Shown here piece after piece: positions 54,313-64,000 of a stretch of 64,000 bases of DNA. Numbering within the stretch: position 1 is the first letter of the stretch; each line of letters opens with the position of its first letter. The DNA comes from Paracoccaceae bacterium. GTDB lineage: Bacteria; Pseudomonadota; Alphaproteobacteria; Rhodobacterales; Rhodobacteraceae. The stretch spans positions 167,193 through 231,192 of the forward strand of contig JADGFD010000005.1 of the NCBI GenBank assembly GCA_016744015.1, written 5' to 3'. Below the pieces are notes generated by a model. The model searched no databases. It had not been told where the DNA came from and worked only from the letters and a program-made list of their open reading frames with translations. The position numbers were made by a program, and so were the translations under genes.

Positions 54313-54753
54313 CTATTCCTGATACTTATCGTTGAGTTGCCGCCACATAAAGGCGCGCCCATCGGGGTAAACGGCGATAATCCGGTCCAGCCCGTCACGG
54401 CCATTTTTAGCCGCCATATAGGTTGTCGCCACGCCGCTTTCTACGTCAGCCGTCAGCTGCACCACGTCAAAGCATTCAAACCAGCTAGGGGGCGTTGTCG
54501 GGATGGGGTTTTCCGCCAGCGTCACGCCGTCGAATGCCGCCACGTCCACGGTAAAGCAGCCGCGCAGCTTTAGGCCGGAGCTTTCGCCGTCCAAGCCCAC
54601 ATAGTCTTGCACCGCCACTTCGCGGCTTTCGACACTCACCGCTTCCAGCCCGCTTACCTCGTTATAATACGCATAATATTGCGCATACCAAAGCAGCACG
54701 CCAAAAATGATCGAAAAGAGCACCAGCCCACCAGCCATGATCTTGCCGCTCAT
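54313..54753 (-). CDS. single-TM anchored protein between glyQ and glyS (DUF6446-like)
   Basis: A 146-residue protein with one N-terminal TM helix (about 5-27) and an extracytoplasmic domain of about 110 residues containing two Cys (in RGCFTVD and WFECFDV) that could pair. It appears to match a family I recall as DUF6446, found at this place in Rhodobacterales. Function unknown; starts at ATG 54753, the sequence upstream being unlike protein. Confidence 0.75.
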   Translation of the reverse strand: MSGKIMAGGLVLFSIIFGVLLWYAQYYAYYNEVSGLEAVSVESREVAVQDYVGLDGESSGLKLRGCFTVDVAAFDGVTLAENPIPTTPPSWFECFDVVQLTADVESGVATTYMAAKNGRDGLDRIIAVYPDGRAFMWRQLNDKYQE

Positions 54754-54850
54754 AGCATTAATCCCATATGCAAAAGCGCAGCCTGAACAGGCATCGGCAG
54801 CGCCAGAAGCGAGGGTGCAAAGGGAAATATAACTGTTATTCCGATAAGGC

Positions 54851-55768
54851 TCATTGTGAAACTCCGCCCGCCTCTGTTTGCACAAAAGCATCAGCACACA
54901 TCTTTGTAAGCGCCCGCACCCGGCCAATATAGGCTTGGCGTTCGGTCACCGAAATCACACCACGCGCATCGAGCAGGTTAAACACATGGCTCGCCTTGAT
55001 CGCTTGGTCATAGGCGGGGTGCGCCATGATGATTTTGCGGCCTGTTTTCGGGTCATCTGCGGGGTGCTCCAGAATGGCAGCGCATTCCGTCTCCGCATCC
55101 TCAAAATGTTTGAGCAACATATCTGTGTCAGCCACATCAAAATTCCAGCGGGCATATTCGGCTTCGGCCTGCTTGAAAATATCACCATAGCTCAGCGGTA
55201 CTGGCGAGTCGGGGCTGTTAAAGGGCATGTCCATCACGTGGTCAATGCCCAGCACATACATCGCGAGGCGCTCGAGGCCATAGGTCAGCTCACCTGAAAC
55301 CGGCTTGCAATCCATCCCTGCGACCTGCTGGAAATAGGTAAACTGCGAAACCTCCATTCCGTCACACCAGACCTCCCAACCAAGGCCCCAAGCGCCGAGC
55401 GTGGGCGACTCCCAATCATCCTCCACAAAGCGAATATCATGCAGGTCCATCTCAATGCCAATGGCTTCGAGCGAGCCGAGATAAAGCGCCTGAAGGTCCG
55501 GCGGTGAGGGCTTCAAGATCACCTGATACTGATAAAAATGCTGAAGCCGGTTCGGGTTTTCCCCATAGCGCCCATCGGTGGGGCGGCGAGATGGCTGCAC
55601 ATAAGCCGCCGCCCAAGGCTGGCTGCCAAGGCTGCGCAGCGTGGTGGCAGGGTGAAAGGTGCCCGCGCCCACTTCCATATCATAAGGCTGCAACATAGCG
55701 CAGCCCTTGCCAGCCCAATAGGCCTGCAAACGTAAAATGATATCCTGAAAGGATTGTGGTTTGTCCAT
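54851..55768 (-). CDS. glyQ: glycyl-tRNA synthetase alpha subunit
   Basis: A 305-residue class II catalytic alpha subunit. It has [18 protein letters not shown] at the start, then [19 protein letters not shown] (motif 2-like) and [12 protein letters not shown] (motif 3). Heads the glyQ-anchored protein-glyS transcript. Confidence 0.95.
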   Translation of the reverse strand: MDKPQSFQDIILRLQAYWAGKGCAMLQPYDMEVGAGTFHPATTLRSLGSQPWAAAYVQPSRRPTDGRYGENPNRLQHFYQYQVILKPSPPDLQALYLGSLEAIGIEMDLHDIRFVEDDWESPTLGAWGLGWEVWCDGMEVSQFTYFQQVAGMDCKPVSGELTYGLERLAMYVLGIDHVMDMPFNSPDSPVPLSYGDIFKQAEAEYARWNFDVADTDMLLKHFEDAETECAAILEHPADDPKTGRKIIMAHPAYDQAIKASHVFNLLDARGVISVTERQAYIGRVRALTKMCADAFVQTEAGGVSQ

Positions 55769-55887
55769 CGGCTTTGCCCCGCGCAATTTGTTGCCCCTCA
55801 ATAAGGGGTTGGGATGGGGGGGTCAATCTGGCAGTTCTGAATTTCTATGCAGGTTGCTAATTCTGTGCGCATGGCTAAAATGGCCGT

Positions 55888-56469
55888 ATGAAACCATTTT
55901 CGCGCAATCTCCCAAAAGGCGGGTCGTATCCGGAAAAACGACCGATCCACAAAGCCGTAGGGCTGATCTTTCTTGGCGGGCTAGCCTATCTCGTTATGCG
56001 TTCTTTTCAGGAATGGGGGAGCGACGCCGCTTTGGGATACTTGTTAGCCGCTTTTAGTCTACTTGTCCTCCTCTGGCCATCACACTATTTTGCAGAGCGA
56101 AAGCTCAACGCCCTCATTGCGGACCGCCCAGACGATTCCATCTGCACTTTTGCACGCTCATTTGACCGGCGAAAAGTTGATCCTTGGGTTATTCGGGCTG
56201 TTTATAATGATTTGCAGAACATAATGAACCGAGCAGAAGGCCCGTTTCCCATTCGCGCAAGCGACAACCTCTGGAAAGACCTGTTTATCGACGAAGATGA
56301 CGTTGATCTGGATATGGCTGAAATCTTGCCGCAACTAATAGGACGTTGTAGCAAAAACATGGAGGACAACCCGTATTATGGCCGTGTCCATACCGTGGAA
56401 GATTTGGTGCTATTCTTCAATGCACTGCCCTTAGATTCATCAAGCGAGTTACACAAAAACGTCGTATGA
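55888..56469 (+). CDS. two-TM protein with acidic C-terminal domain, unknown
   Basis: A 193-residue protein: basic N-terminus, two TM helices (about 22-40 and 47-66), and a soluble acidic domain with FIDEDDVDLDMAE. Divergent from glyQ and convergent with the decarboxylase (2-base gap). I do not recognise it; composition is somewhat AT-richer than its neighbours. Confidence 0.65.
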   Translation: MKPFSRNLPKGGSYPEKRPIHKAVGLIFLGGLAYLVMRSFQEWGSDAALGYLLAAFSLLVLLWPSHYFAERKLNALIADRPDDSICTFARSFDRRKVDPWVIRAVYNDLQNIMNRAEGPFPIRASDNLWKDLFIDEDDVDLDMAEILPQLIGRCSKNMEDNPYYGRVHTVEDLVLFFNALPLDSSSELHKNVV

Positions 56470-56471
56470 AA

Positions 56472-57866
56472 TTAGATTTCCATGCGCCGGATAGCGGCCA
56501 CCAACACCCCTAAATCCTCATCCCGCGTCCGATGGTTGGTAATATTTACCCGCACCGCCCGCTGCCCGTTTACCGTAGTGATTGACGGCACGGCCAGCCC
56601 ATTTTCCTGCAAGCGCAGCACAATTTCCTCCGTCACAACATCACCATCCACATGGGCAAACACCACCACGCTTGAGGCCACGGGGGCCAGCCGCTCAAGG
56701 CTTGGCTCAGCATCAACCATCTCGGCCAGCAGCTTGGCCTGCGCGCAATTCCGGCTTATCGCCGCGCCCAGCGCCTCGGTGCCCAGCGCCGTAATTTGCG
56801 CCCAGATTTTCAGCGCGCGAAACCCGCGCGAAAGCTCGGGGCCATAATCTACCGGCCAAGGGCGGCCCGCGGCCAAGCCACGGTCACTGCTGGCCAAATA
56901 ATCCGGCGTGCCTTCAAAGGCGGCCCTGTGCAGGGCCTCGTCCCGCAGCAACACAAAGCCCGCGTCATAGTTTACATGCAGCCATTTATGAAAATCAAAC
57001 GCCACGCTATCGGCCCGCTCAATCCCCTTCAGCCGCGGCCGCAGCACCTCGCTCAACACCCCTGCCGCGCCAAACGCGCCATCAATATGCAGCCAAAGCC
57101 CCTCGGATTCGGCAATATCCGCCAGCGCCGAAAGATCATCAAACGCGCCCACGTTCACACTGCCCGCCGTGCCGACCAGCAAGAAAGGCGCTAGCCCCGC
57201 CGCGCGGTCAGCCGCCATCCTTTTGCGCAGAGCCGCAATGTCCATCTTAAACGCGGCATTCACCGGCACCGCCCGCAAAGCGTCAGACCCTAGCCCCAGC
57301 ATATCAAACGCCCGCGCCACGCAATTATGCGCCTGATCAGAGGCATAACCCACCAGCCTATGCGCCCCAACCCCAGCAGCCCGCGCATTAATCCGTGCAT
57401 CTCTTGCAGCCTTTAGCGCCACTATCGTCGCCATCGAAGTGCCACTCACCACCAGCCCGCTGGCGCCCTCAGGAAAGCCAAACATCTGCCGCACCCAGGC
57501 CACAACCTGCTTTTCCACATAGATCGCGCCATGGTCGCGCCCGCCAAGATTGGCGTTCATAGCCGCCGCCGCGATTTCGGCCAGCATTGAGGCCGCCCCG
57601 CCACTGCCATGCACCCAGCCAAAAAAGCGCGGGTGCGTGTTGCCAACGCCGTATGGCAAAAGCCGCGCCAGCTCAGCCGCAACCGCCTCGTAGCCCGCAC
57701 CCCTAGTCGGCAATTCCACCTGCATTTCTGCCTGCATATCCTCCGGGAATGGCCGCCAGACCGGCCCGTCCTTTGCCCCCGCCAGCTGCGCAACAGCCCT
57801 TTCCAATAGCTCCTGAGCAACGGTCTCAAAATCTTGCCAATCAAGCGGGTCAAGATCACCAGACAT
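56472..57866 (-). CDS. group II PLP-dependent amino-acid decarboxylase
   Basis: A 464-residue PLP enzyme of the aromatic-L-amino-acid/glutamate decarboxylase fold. The PLP Lys lies in DFHKWLHVNYD, preceded by the DGAFGAA region. Its first 11 bases overlap the end of cbiB/cobD. In the cobalamin pathway the aminopropanol arm comes from threonine-phosphate decarboxylation, usually by a CobC/CobD-type class II aminotransferase fold. A different fold here, coupled to cbiB, could be a replacement. Equally, it may be an unrelated aromatic amine enzyme. Confidence 0.85.
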   Translation of the reverse strand: MSGDLDPLDWQDFETVAQELLERAVAQLAGAKDGPVWRPFPEDMQAEMQVELPTRGAGYEAVAAELARLLPYGVGNTHPRFFGWVHGSGGAASMLAEIAAAAMNANLGGRDHGAIYVEKQVVAWVRQMFGFPEGASGLVVSGTSMATIVALKAARDARINARAAGVGAHRLVGYASDQAHNCVARAFDMLGLGSDALRAVPVNAAFKMDIAALRKRMAADRAAGLAPFLLVGTAGSVNVGAFDDLSALADIAESEGLWLHIDGAFGAAGVLSEVLRPRLKGIERADSVAFDFHKWLHVNYDAGFVLLRDEALHRAAFEGTPDYLASSDRGLAAGRPWPVDYGPELSRGFRALKIWAQITALGTEALGAAISRNCAQAKLLAEMVDAEPSLERLAPVASSVVVFAHVDGDVVTEEIVLRLQENGLAVPSITTVNGQRAVRVNITNHRTRDEDLGVLVAAIRRMEI

Positions 57867-58779
57867 AGCAAACGCCCGCTAAAATCAAGCCAGCCAGCAT
57901 CAGCGCCCATGCTCGCCATAGCGCCTTCACCGCGCGCTCAATATCCGCTGGCCCCAAATCCTTCTGCCCGGCTGCATTAACAAAGCTGTCATCCGTGAGT
58001 TGCCCGTCATAAACCCGCGGGCCTGAAAGCGCCACGCCCAGCGCCCCCGCCATCGCCGCCTCTGGCCAGCCCGCATTGGGCGAGCGGTGTTGCCCCGCGT
58101 CAGCCCGCACCACACTAATCGCCTCAGCCGAGCCCGTGGCGATGGCAATCAGCCCCGCTGATATCCGCGCCGGAATATAATTCATCACATCATCCAGCCG
58201 TGCCGCCGCCCAGCCAAACTCAAGATATTTTTCGTTACGATGCCCGATCATACTATCAGCCGTGTTCACCAGCTTATAAGCCACAATCCCCGGCAGCCCT
58301 GCAACCAAAAACCAGAACACCGGTGCCACCACCCCGTCCGAAAAGTTCTCGGCCCCACTCTCAATCGCCGCCCGCGAAACCGCGCTTTCATCCAGCGCCG
58401 CCACGTCTCGCCCCACAATCATAGAAACCGCCTGCCGCCCCTCGGGCAGCCCCTGCCCCAAAGCCACACCCACAGCCGACACATGTTGCACCAGCGAGCG
58501 ATGCCCCACCAGAATCGCCGCGCCCAAAATCTCAAGCACCCCAAAATCAGGCAGCTGCGCCACGCCCCAGCCCAGCCCCGTAAAGGCCAGCAGTAATCCA
58601 AGCATTGCCAACACACCCATTGTGCGCTTATAGTGGCCAGCATTCAGCGCGCCATCGAGCCAAGCAATCAAACTCCCCATTATTTGCACCGGATGTGGGA
58701 TTCGAGACCATAGCCAACGGGGCTCCCCCATAAGGGAATCCAGCGCCAATGCCACACTTATAAGGACCGTGTTCAACAT
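57856..58779 (-). CDS. cbiB: adenosylcobinamide-phosphate synthase (CbiB/CobD)
   Basis: A 307-residue membrane enzyme that attaches aminopropanol(-phosphate) to adenosylcobyric acid. It has several TM helices, the GRDVAALDESAVSRAAIES and ENFSDGVVAPVFW signatures, and the VNTADSMIGHRN segment. No other cobalamin genes or a B12 riboswitch are in view. Confidence 0.9.
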   Translation of the reverse strand: MLNTVLISVALALDSLMGEPRWLWSRIPHPVQIMGSLIAWLDGALNAGHYKRTMGVLAMLGLLLAFTGLGWGVAQLPDFGVLEILGAAILVGHRSLVQHVSAVGVALGQGLPEGRQAVSMIVGRDVAALDESAVSRAAIESGAENFSDGVVAPVFWFLVAGLPGIVAYKLVNTADSMIGHRNEKYLEFGWAAARLDDVMNYIPARISAGLIAIATGSAEAISVVRADAGQHRSPNAGWPEAAMAGALGVALSGPRVYDGQLTDDSFVNAAGQKDLGPADIERAVKALWRAWALMLAGLILAGVCYVW

Positions 58780-58962
58780 ATTCTCTCACAATTTCGTCAA
58801 AAACATCAAAAATTTTGCATTTTTTATTAACTTGAGGGTAGCAAAATAGGGAAATGTTGAGTAGGGCAAGTAAAATTAAAATACAATGTGTTCTACCTAG
58901 TGACATTGTGCAATTTTTTTTATGCACATTAATATTTGTAAGTTTTGTTGAAAGGTTCCGTT

Positions 58963-59346
58963 TTGCGGGTATTAATCGCACAACATAACGCCGATTTAGG
59001 GCGGCTCTGGGCAGGGTTTCTGGAGCGAGAAGGTATAGAGATAACTTTAGTCACATCGCAAGGTGAGGCGCTGGCCAAGCTGCGCGCGCAAGACTTTGAA
59101 GCGCTGGTGTTGGAAATGGTCCTCCCGGATGGCGGGGCCATCGCCATCGCTGATTTTGCAGCTTACCGCATGCCGGACGTGCCGGTGATCACCGTTAATT
59201 CTTCCAGCTTTTTCTCTGACGGCTCCATTTTTCAACTACTGCCAAATGTGCAGTCTGTCATGCAGGCCCCCGTTGAGGGCGAAGACCTCGTCGCTATGGT
59301 TTCCCACCTCAACAGCAAGCGCAAGTGCCTGCCGAACACGCCTTAA
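58963..59346 (+). CDS. degenerate receiver-domain protein (Glu at phospho-acceptor)
   Basis: A 127-residue stand-alone receiver fold. The usual acidic pair after strand 1 is replaced (VLIAQHNADL) and the phospho-acceptor Asp position reads Glu in LVLEMVLPDGG. Such receivers often lock in an active-like state or work by dimerisation. The start is TTG at 58963 after GAAAGG; the frame opens at 58945. No kinase or output gene is next to it. Confidence 0.7.
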   Translation: MRVLIAQHNADLGRLWAGFLEREGIEITLVTSQGEALAKLRAQDFEALVLEMVLPDGGAIAIADFAAYRMPDVPVITVNSSSFFSDGSIFQLLPNVQSVMQAPVEGEDLVAMVSHLNSKRKCLPNTP

Positions 59347-59471
59347 CAGTTTTTTTGTAAATACCGCTGGTCGTCAAGCCGAATCGCGATATAGTAAACT
59401 CTAAGTGTTATACGCTGGGCTATACTGGATATTAACCATTAGTGCCTATGTTTGCCCGAGGAGGACCTTTC

Positions 59472-59822
59472 ATGGATGCATTTTTGTCAAAAGAGGTTTT
59501 GACCGGACTTGAGCGTGCGCGCAAACAGGCGCAGCGCAAGAAAAACCGGCTGCGACTGCATGTCGGAGATGAAGTCTATCCACTTCTGCGGCTTTCCGAT
59601 GATGGTTTTGAGATGGACGCGGAAACGGCGCCGCATTTGCGCGGTTTTGTTGACATATATGACGGTGCCAAGCACCTCGCCAGCTGCCTGATTATCCATT
59701 CAGAGCCCGAAGGCACCATTATGCGCTATGAGTATAAGCGCCATACAAATGTGGCCGACGGCCCCGCCAAAGACTTTGCAGTCGACGAAAACGCCCCTGT
59801 GGCGCTGATCGGGCGGTCATAA
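59472..59822 (+). CDS. small conserved-looking protein, unknown
   Basis: A 116-residue protein, with a Lys/Arg-rich N-terminal helix (about 12-26) then mostly beta sequence including RLHVGDEVYPLLRLSDDGF. No TM or signal. A compact regulatory or binding domain is likely. PilZ was considered but its RxxxR and D/NxSxxG motifs are missing. Preceded by GAGGAGG. Confidence 0.65.
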   Translation: MDAFLSKEVLTGLERARKQAQRKKNRLRLHVGDEVYPLLRLSDDGFEMDAETAPHLRGFVDIYDGAKHLASCLIIHSEPEGTIMRYEYKRHTNVADGPAKDFAVDENAPVALIGRS

Positions 59823-59908
59823 ACGCAGCGGGCGCAAATATTTCAGCACGGCGCGGGTGTGGCCTCGATACAAGCACGATATTCGCCGCGCCGCCAGCGT
59901 GATTATAC

Positions 59909-59944
59909 GATTGTTGCAAAAACCAATTCAATACCGCAACAATC
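59909..59944. promoter_or_regulatory. 9-bp inverted repeat upstream of the D-amino-acid operon
   Basis: GATTGTTGC and GCAACAATC are separated by 18 bases, about 100 bases before the DUF1611 gene. The spacing suits a two-turn operator for a dimeric or tetrameric regulator. Symmetry is the only evidence. Confidence 0.35.
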
Positions 59945-60043
59945 TTCGAATAATATCGGCCATTCCGCTTCAATCACCAAATTTTCCCACCTACTCCGCG
60001 CTAAATGTGACGCAAACACAGTCATAAATACCGGAGAATCACC

Positions 60044-61039
60044 ATGATCGAAGCCCCATACCTCCTCTTCTTAGGAGACGCCGTAGACCCCCTCGCCGCC
60101 AAGGTTGCCCAAGGCATCCGTGATTGGCGGCCAGATTATGCCAAGGCGCAATTCCGCCTACCCGGCTGCAACGCTGATATGGGCCTGCCGGATATGACCA
60201 TGGAAGAAGCCGTAGCTGCTGGCATTAAAACTGTTGTCATCGGCGTGGCTAATCGTGGCGGCCATATTTCTGACGCGTGGATCACCGCGCTTGAGTCGGC
60301 TCTTATCGCGGGCATGGACATAGCCTCGGGCCTGCATAACCTGCTTTCGGATGAAGGCGCACTGGTCGCCGCCGCCCAAATGCATGGCCGCACCTTGCAT
60401 GATGTCCGCATTCCCACCGTCGCCTACCCCATCGCCAATGGCAAAAAGCGCAGCGGCAAGCGGGTGCTGGCCGTGGGCACAGATTGCTCGGTTGGCAAAA
60501 TGTATACCGCCATTGCGATGGAGCGCGAAATGCACGCGCGCGATATGAAAGCCACTTTTCGGGCCACTGGCCAAACTGGCATTCTAATCACCGGCGGCGG
60601 CGTGCCGCTCGATGCTGTGATCGCTGATTTTATGGCCGGCGCGGTGGAATACCTGACGCCAAACAACGATGCTGACCACTGGGATATCATCGAGGGCCAA
60701 GGCAGCCTTTTCCACGCCAGTTATTCCGGCGTCACCATGGCGCTGATCCATGGCGGCCAGCCAGATGCCCTCATTCTGGCGCATGAGCCCACCCGCGAGC
60801 ACATGCGCGGCCTGCCTGATTATTCCCTTCCCAGCATTGAGCGGCTGCGCGAAGTCGCCCTGACCATGGCGCATGTGGTCAACCCTGAGTGCTACGTCGC
60901 GGGCATATCGGTGAACACCGCCAAGCTTTCAGAAGCCGAGGCCGAGGCCTATCTAGCAGAATTGGAAGCCAAGCACGGCCTCCCCTGCGTAGACCCCTAT
61001 CGCCATGGCGCGGGCCGCCTTGTGGACGCCCTCAAATGA
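60044..61039 (+). CDS. dgcN: DUF1611 protein, DgcN-like N-acyl/acetyl transfer enzyme
   Basis: A 331-residue DUF1611 protein with an N-terminal Rossmann-like domain and a P-loop-like C-terminal domain, GTDCSVGK at 145-152. A member in marine bacteria was reported (as I recall it) as DgcN, acting on D-glutamate by N-acetylation ahead of a racemase. Here it is followed, overlapping by 4 bases, by an enolase-family gene and then a D-amino-acid aminotransferase, which supports that role. Assignment to D-Glu is inferred from context and family. Confidence 0.78.
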   Translation: MIEAPYLLFLGDAVDPLAAKVAQGIRDWRPDYAKAQFRLPGCNADMGLPDMTMEEAVAAGIKTVVIGVANRGGHISDAWITALESALIAGMDIASGLHNLLSDEGALVAAAQMHGRTLHDVRIPTVAYPIANGKKRSGKRVLAVGTDCSVGKMYTAIAMEREMHARDMKATFRATGQTGILITGGGVPLDAVIADFMAGAVEYLTPNNDADHWDIIEGQGSLFHASYSGVTMALIHGGQPDALILAHEPTREHMRGLPDYSLPSIERLREVALTMAHVVNPECYVAGISVNTAKLSEAEAEAYLAELEAKHGLPCVDPYRHGAGRLVDALK

Positions 61040-61998
61040 TCGTCGGCGTTGCGGAAGCCTTCCCGCTCAAAGAGGTGTTTACGATATCACGCGGCTCGCG
61101 CACCGAGTCCAAAGTGGTCAGCGTCAGCGTATCCCGCGATGGCGCTTTCGGCCGTGGCGAGTGCGTGCCCTATGCCCGCTATGGCGAGAGCATGGAAAGC
61201 GTGCTCAAACAAATTGAGGACCTGCCGCCGCGCATTACGCGTATCGACTTGCAAACGGCCCTGCCCCCCGGTGCGGCCCGCAACGCGGTTGATTGCGCAC
61301 TCTGGGATTGGGAGGCCAAAAAGGCTGGAAAACGTGTTTGGGAGCTGGCTGGTTTGCCCGCCCCTGCGCCCGTAATTACAGCCTATACCCTATCACTGGA
61401 CACCCCCGCAAAAATGGAGCAACAGGCCGCAAAACACGCCGCCCGTCCGCTGCTAAAAATAAAACTCGGCGGCGAAGATGACATGGCCCGCCTAGAAGCC
61501 GTGCGCAAAGGCGCGCCCGATACCCGCATTATTGTAGATGCCAACGAGGGCTGGACGCCCGAGCTTTACACCACCCTCGCCCCTGCGCTGATCCGCCTTG
61601 GCGTTGAGGTGGTAGAGCAGCCCCTGCCCGCTAGCGCCGATGATATGCTTGCCGAAATCGAGCGGCCTTTGCCGGTATGCGCCGATGAAAGCTGCCATGA
61701 CCGCCAGAGCCTGCCCGCCCTTAAAGGCAAGTATGATATGGCCAATATCAAGCTGGACAAAACCGGCGGCCTAACAGAAGCGCTAGCCCTGAAGGACGCG
61801 GCCCTAGCCGAGGGCTATGCCCTAATGATCGGCTGTATGGTCGGCACTTCGCTCGCCATGGCCCCCGCCACGCTGTTGGCTCAAGGTGCGCAAATCGTTG
61901 ATCTGGACGGCCCGCTGCTTTTGGCACGTGACCGCACCGCCCCTTTGCGCTATGACGAGCGCGGGGTTTACCCGCCAACCGCTGAACTATGGGGATGA
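61036..61998 (+). CDS. dgcA: enolase-superfamily epimerase/racemase (DgcA-like)
   Basis: A 320-residue muconate-lactonising-type enzyme with the KxK pair K141/K143 (LLKIKLGG), metal ligands D168 (VDANEGW), E194 (VEQPLP) and D217 (ADES), and the opposite-face Lys (K239 in NIKLDKTGG). This is the dipeptide-epimerase/N-acyl-amino-acid racemase layout. Coupled to the DUF1611 gene (ATGA), it fits racemisation of an N-acetyl-glutamate. A dipeptide epimerase is the alternative. Confidence 0.85.
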   Translation: MIVGVAEAFPLKEVFTISRGSRTESKVVSVSVSRDGAFGRGECVPYARYGESMESVLKQIEDLPPRITRIDLQTALPPGAARNAVDCALWDWEAKKAGKRVWELAGLPAPAPVITAYTLSLDTPAKMEQQAAKHAARPLLKIKLGGEDDMARLEAVRKGAPDTRIIVDANEGWTPELYTTLAPALIRLGVEVVEQPLPASADDMLAEIERPLPVCADESCHDRQSLPALKGKYDMANIKLDKTGGLTEALALKDAALAEGYALMIGCMVGTSLAMAPATLLAQGAQIVDLDGPLLLARDRTAPLRYDERGVYPPTAELWG

Positions 61999-62000
61999 GC

Positions 62001-62852
62001 ATGAGCAGAATTGTATACGTAAACGGCGAATATTTGCCCGAGGCCGAAGCTAAAATTTCAGTCTTTGACCGTGGCTTCCTGATGGCCGATGCCGTCTATG
62101 AGGTCACCTCTGTGATCGACGGTAAAATCCTGGCCTTTGATGGCCATGCCGAACGATTGGAGCGCTCGATGTCTGAGCTGGACATGAAAGCCCCTTGCAC
62201 AATTGACGAGCTGGAAGCGATTCACCGTGAAATGGTGGCGCGCAATAATCTCAGCGAGGGGCTGATTTATTTGCAGGTCACCCGTGGCATTGCCGACCGG
62301 GATTTTGTCTATCCCGATGTTGAACCCAGCCTAGTCCTCTTCACCCAATCCAAAAACGTGGTAGACTCCCCAATGGCCAAAACCGGCATGAAAGTGATAT
62401 CCATCCCCGATATCCGCTGGGGTCGCCGCGATATCAAAACCGTACAATTGCTCGCGCCCTCCATGGGCAAAATGGCAGCCAAAGCAGCGGGCTGTGATGA
62501 TGCATGGCTGGTCGAAGACGGTTTTGTAACCGAAGGCACATCGAATAACGCCTACATCGTGACGCAAGACGGCACGATTGTAACCCGCAATCTGGGCCAT
62601 GAAATCCTCTCGGGCATTACCCGCGCCGCCGTGCTGCGCTATGCGGCTGAAGCGCAAATCAAGATCGAGGAGCGGCCCTTCACCATTGAAGAAGCTCAAA
62701 GCGCGAAAGAGGCCTTTGTGACCTCGGCCTCCACCTTTGTATGGCCTGTGGTGGAAATTGACGGCAAAACCATTGGCGATGGCAAAGCTGGCGAAATCGC
62801 CCGCCGCTTGCGCGAAATCTACCTCGAAGAAAGCCTGAAAACCGCGATTTAA
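62001..62852 (+). CDS. dat: D-amino-acid aminotransferase
   Basis: A 283-residue fold-type IV PLP enzyme. It has the YVNGEYLP opening, the RGIADRD segment (95-101) characteristic of the D-specific branch, the PLP Lys near 146 (RRDIKTVQ) and EGTSNNAYI. It interconverts D-amino acids with 2-oxo acids, giving or using D-Glu. Start chosen at 62001 for spacing to GGGG; ATGs at 61989 and 61995 are alternatives, the latter overlapping the previous stop. Branched-chain-type activity cannot be excluded. Confidence 0.88.
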   Translation: MSRIVYVNGEYLPEAEAKISVFDRGFLMADAVYEVTSVIDGKILAFDGHAERLERSMSELDMKAPCTIDELEAIHREMVARNNLSEGLIYLQVTRGIADRDFVYPDVEPSLVLFTQSKNVVDSPMAKTGMKVISIPDIRWGRRDIKTVQLLAPSMGKMAAKAAGCDDAWLVEDGFVTEGTSNNAYIVTQDGTIVTRNLGHEILSGITRAAVLRYAAEAQIKIEERPFTIEEAQSAKEAFVTSASTFVWPVVEIDGKTIGDGKAGEIARRLREIYLEESLKTAI

Positions 62853-62902
62853 AGCGCTAAAACAAAAACACGCGCCCCACAGGGGGGAGCGTGTTTACGC
62901 GA

Positions 62903-62924
62903 GGGGGCGTGTCGCCCCCCTTTT
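62903..62924. terminator. hairpin terminator between convergent genes
   Basis: GGGGGCG-TGT-CGCCCCC followed by CTTTTG. It lies after the aminotransferase gene and 10 bases before the convergent stop. Confidence 0.75.
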
Positions 62925-62932
62925 GCTTTGGT

Positions 62933-64000
<1,068 letters not shown>

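Noticed and set aside
58780..58962. Search for a cobalamin riboswitch upstream of cbiB
   Set aside because: The stretch is AT-rich and short with no B12-box-like element.

Overview
The window reads as a contiguous piece of an alphaproteobacterial chromosome, most likely a marine Rhodobacterales (Roseobacter-type) bacterium. The grounds are moderately GC-rich coding sequence, a complete Tad (Flp) pilus locus with a perfect CtrA-type box (TTAA-N7-TTAA) upstream of the pilin gene, a pyruvate-phosphate-dikinase-like gene beside glyS, a small anchored protein between glyQ and glyS, and a DUF1611/enolase-family/D-aminotransferase module of the kind linked to D-glutamate use in marine bacteria. Species cannot be fixed from the sequence alone. 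There is no rRNA, tRNA, CRISPR array, prophage or intact insertion sequence.

Layout. 1-8.7 kb is a mixed housekeeping and accessory stretch: an alpha/beta hydrolase end, an SDR, pyruvate kinase, an N-formylglutamate amidohydrolase with a DUF1244 protein, ZnuA overlapping a histone-deacetylase-fold amidohydrolase, a broken GNAT gene, a GFA-type zinc protein and an alpha/alpha-toroid protein. 9.0-13.6 kb holds a membrane flippase-like protein, a DprE1-like flavoenzyme, a DprE2-like reductase and a HAD-UbiA fusion. Together these could make and flip a polyprenyl-phosphate arabinofuranose-type lipid. 14.0-24.5 kb is the Tad pilus: two Flp-type pilins, CpaB, CpaC, an OmpA lipoprotein, CpaE, CpaF, TadB, TadC, two TPR lipoproteins and a prepilin peptidase. 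It is followed by a polytopic GT-C-like protein and an AAA ATPase (24.5-27.6 kb).

27.6-40.6 kb is transcribed mainly leftward: folD-fhs, a MOSC protein with a frameshifted partner, ftsH, tilS, and the Tol-Pal operon (ybgC-tolQ-tolR-tolA-extra TolA-like gene-tolB-pal-cpoB). 40.7-49.3 kb has a lysine-rich orphan, a Tat-exported nucleotidase, a decayed membrane gene, yajC-secD-secF, small membrane proteins and a SleB-type cell-wall hydrolase. 49.4-55.8 kb is a PPDK-like gene, glyS, a small anchored protein and glyQ. 56-59.8 kb has a group II decarboxylase overlapping cbiB/cobD, a degenerate receiver protein and a small unknown. 60.0-62.9 kb is the DUF1611/racemase/D-aminotransferase operon. The window ends in a Pro-Glu repeat membrane protein encoded through a hexanucleotide microsatellite that runs off the edge.

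The most interesting reading is that the polyprenyl-pentose genes and the GT-C-like protein flank the Tad pilus genes. The same chemistry (DprE1/DprE2/UbiA donor synthesis plus a GT-C transferase) arabinosylates a type IV pilin in some Pseudomonas strains, so a lipid-linked pentose system for the Flp pilus or another surface glycan is a testable idea. Other points of interest are a soluble duplicate of the TolA C-terminal domain inside the tol operon, and a response-regulator fold with Glu at the phospho-acceptor site. Several genes are broken or decayed.
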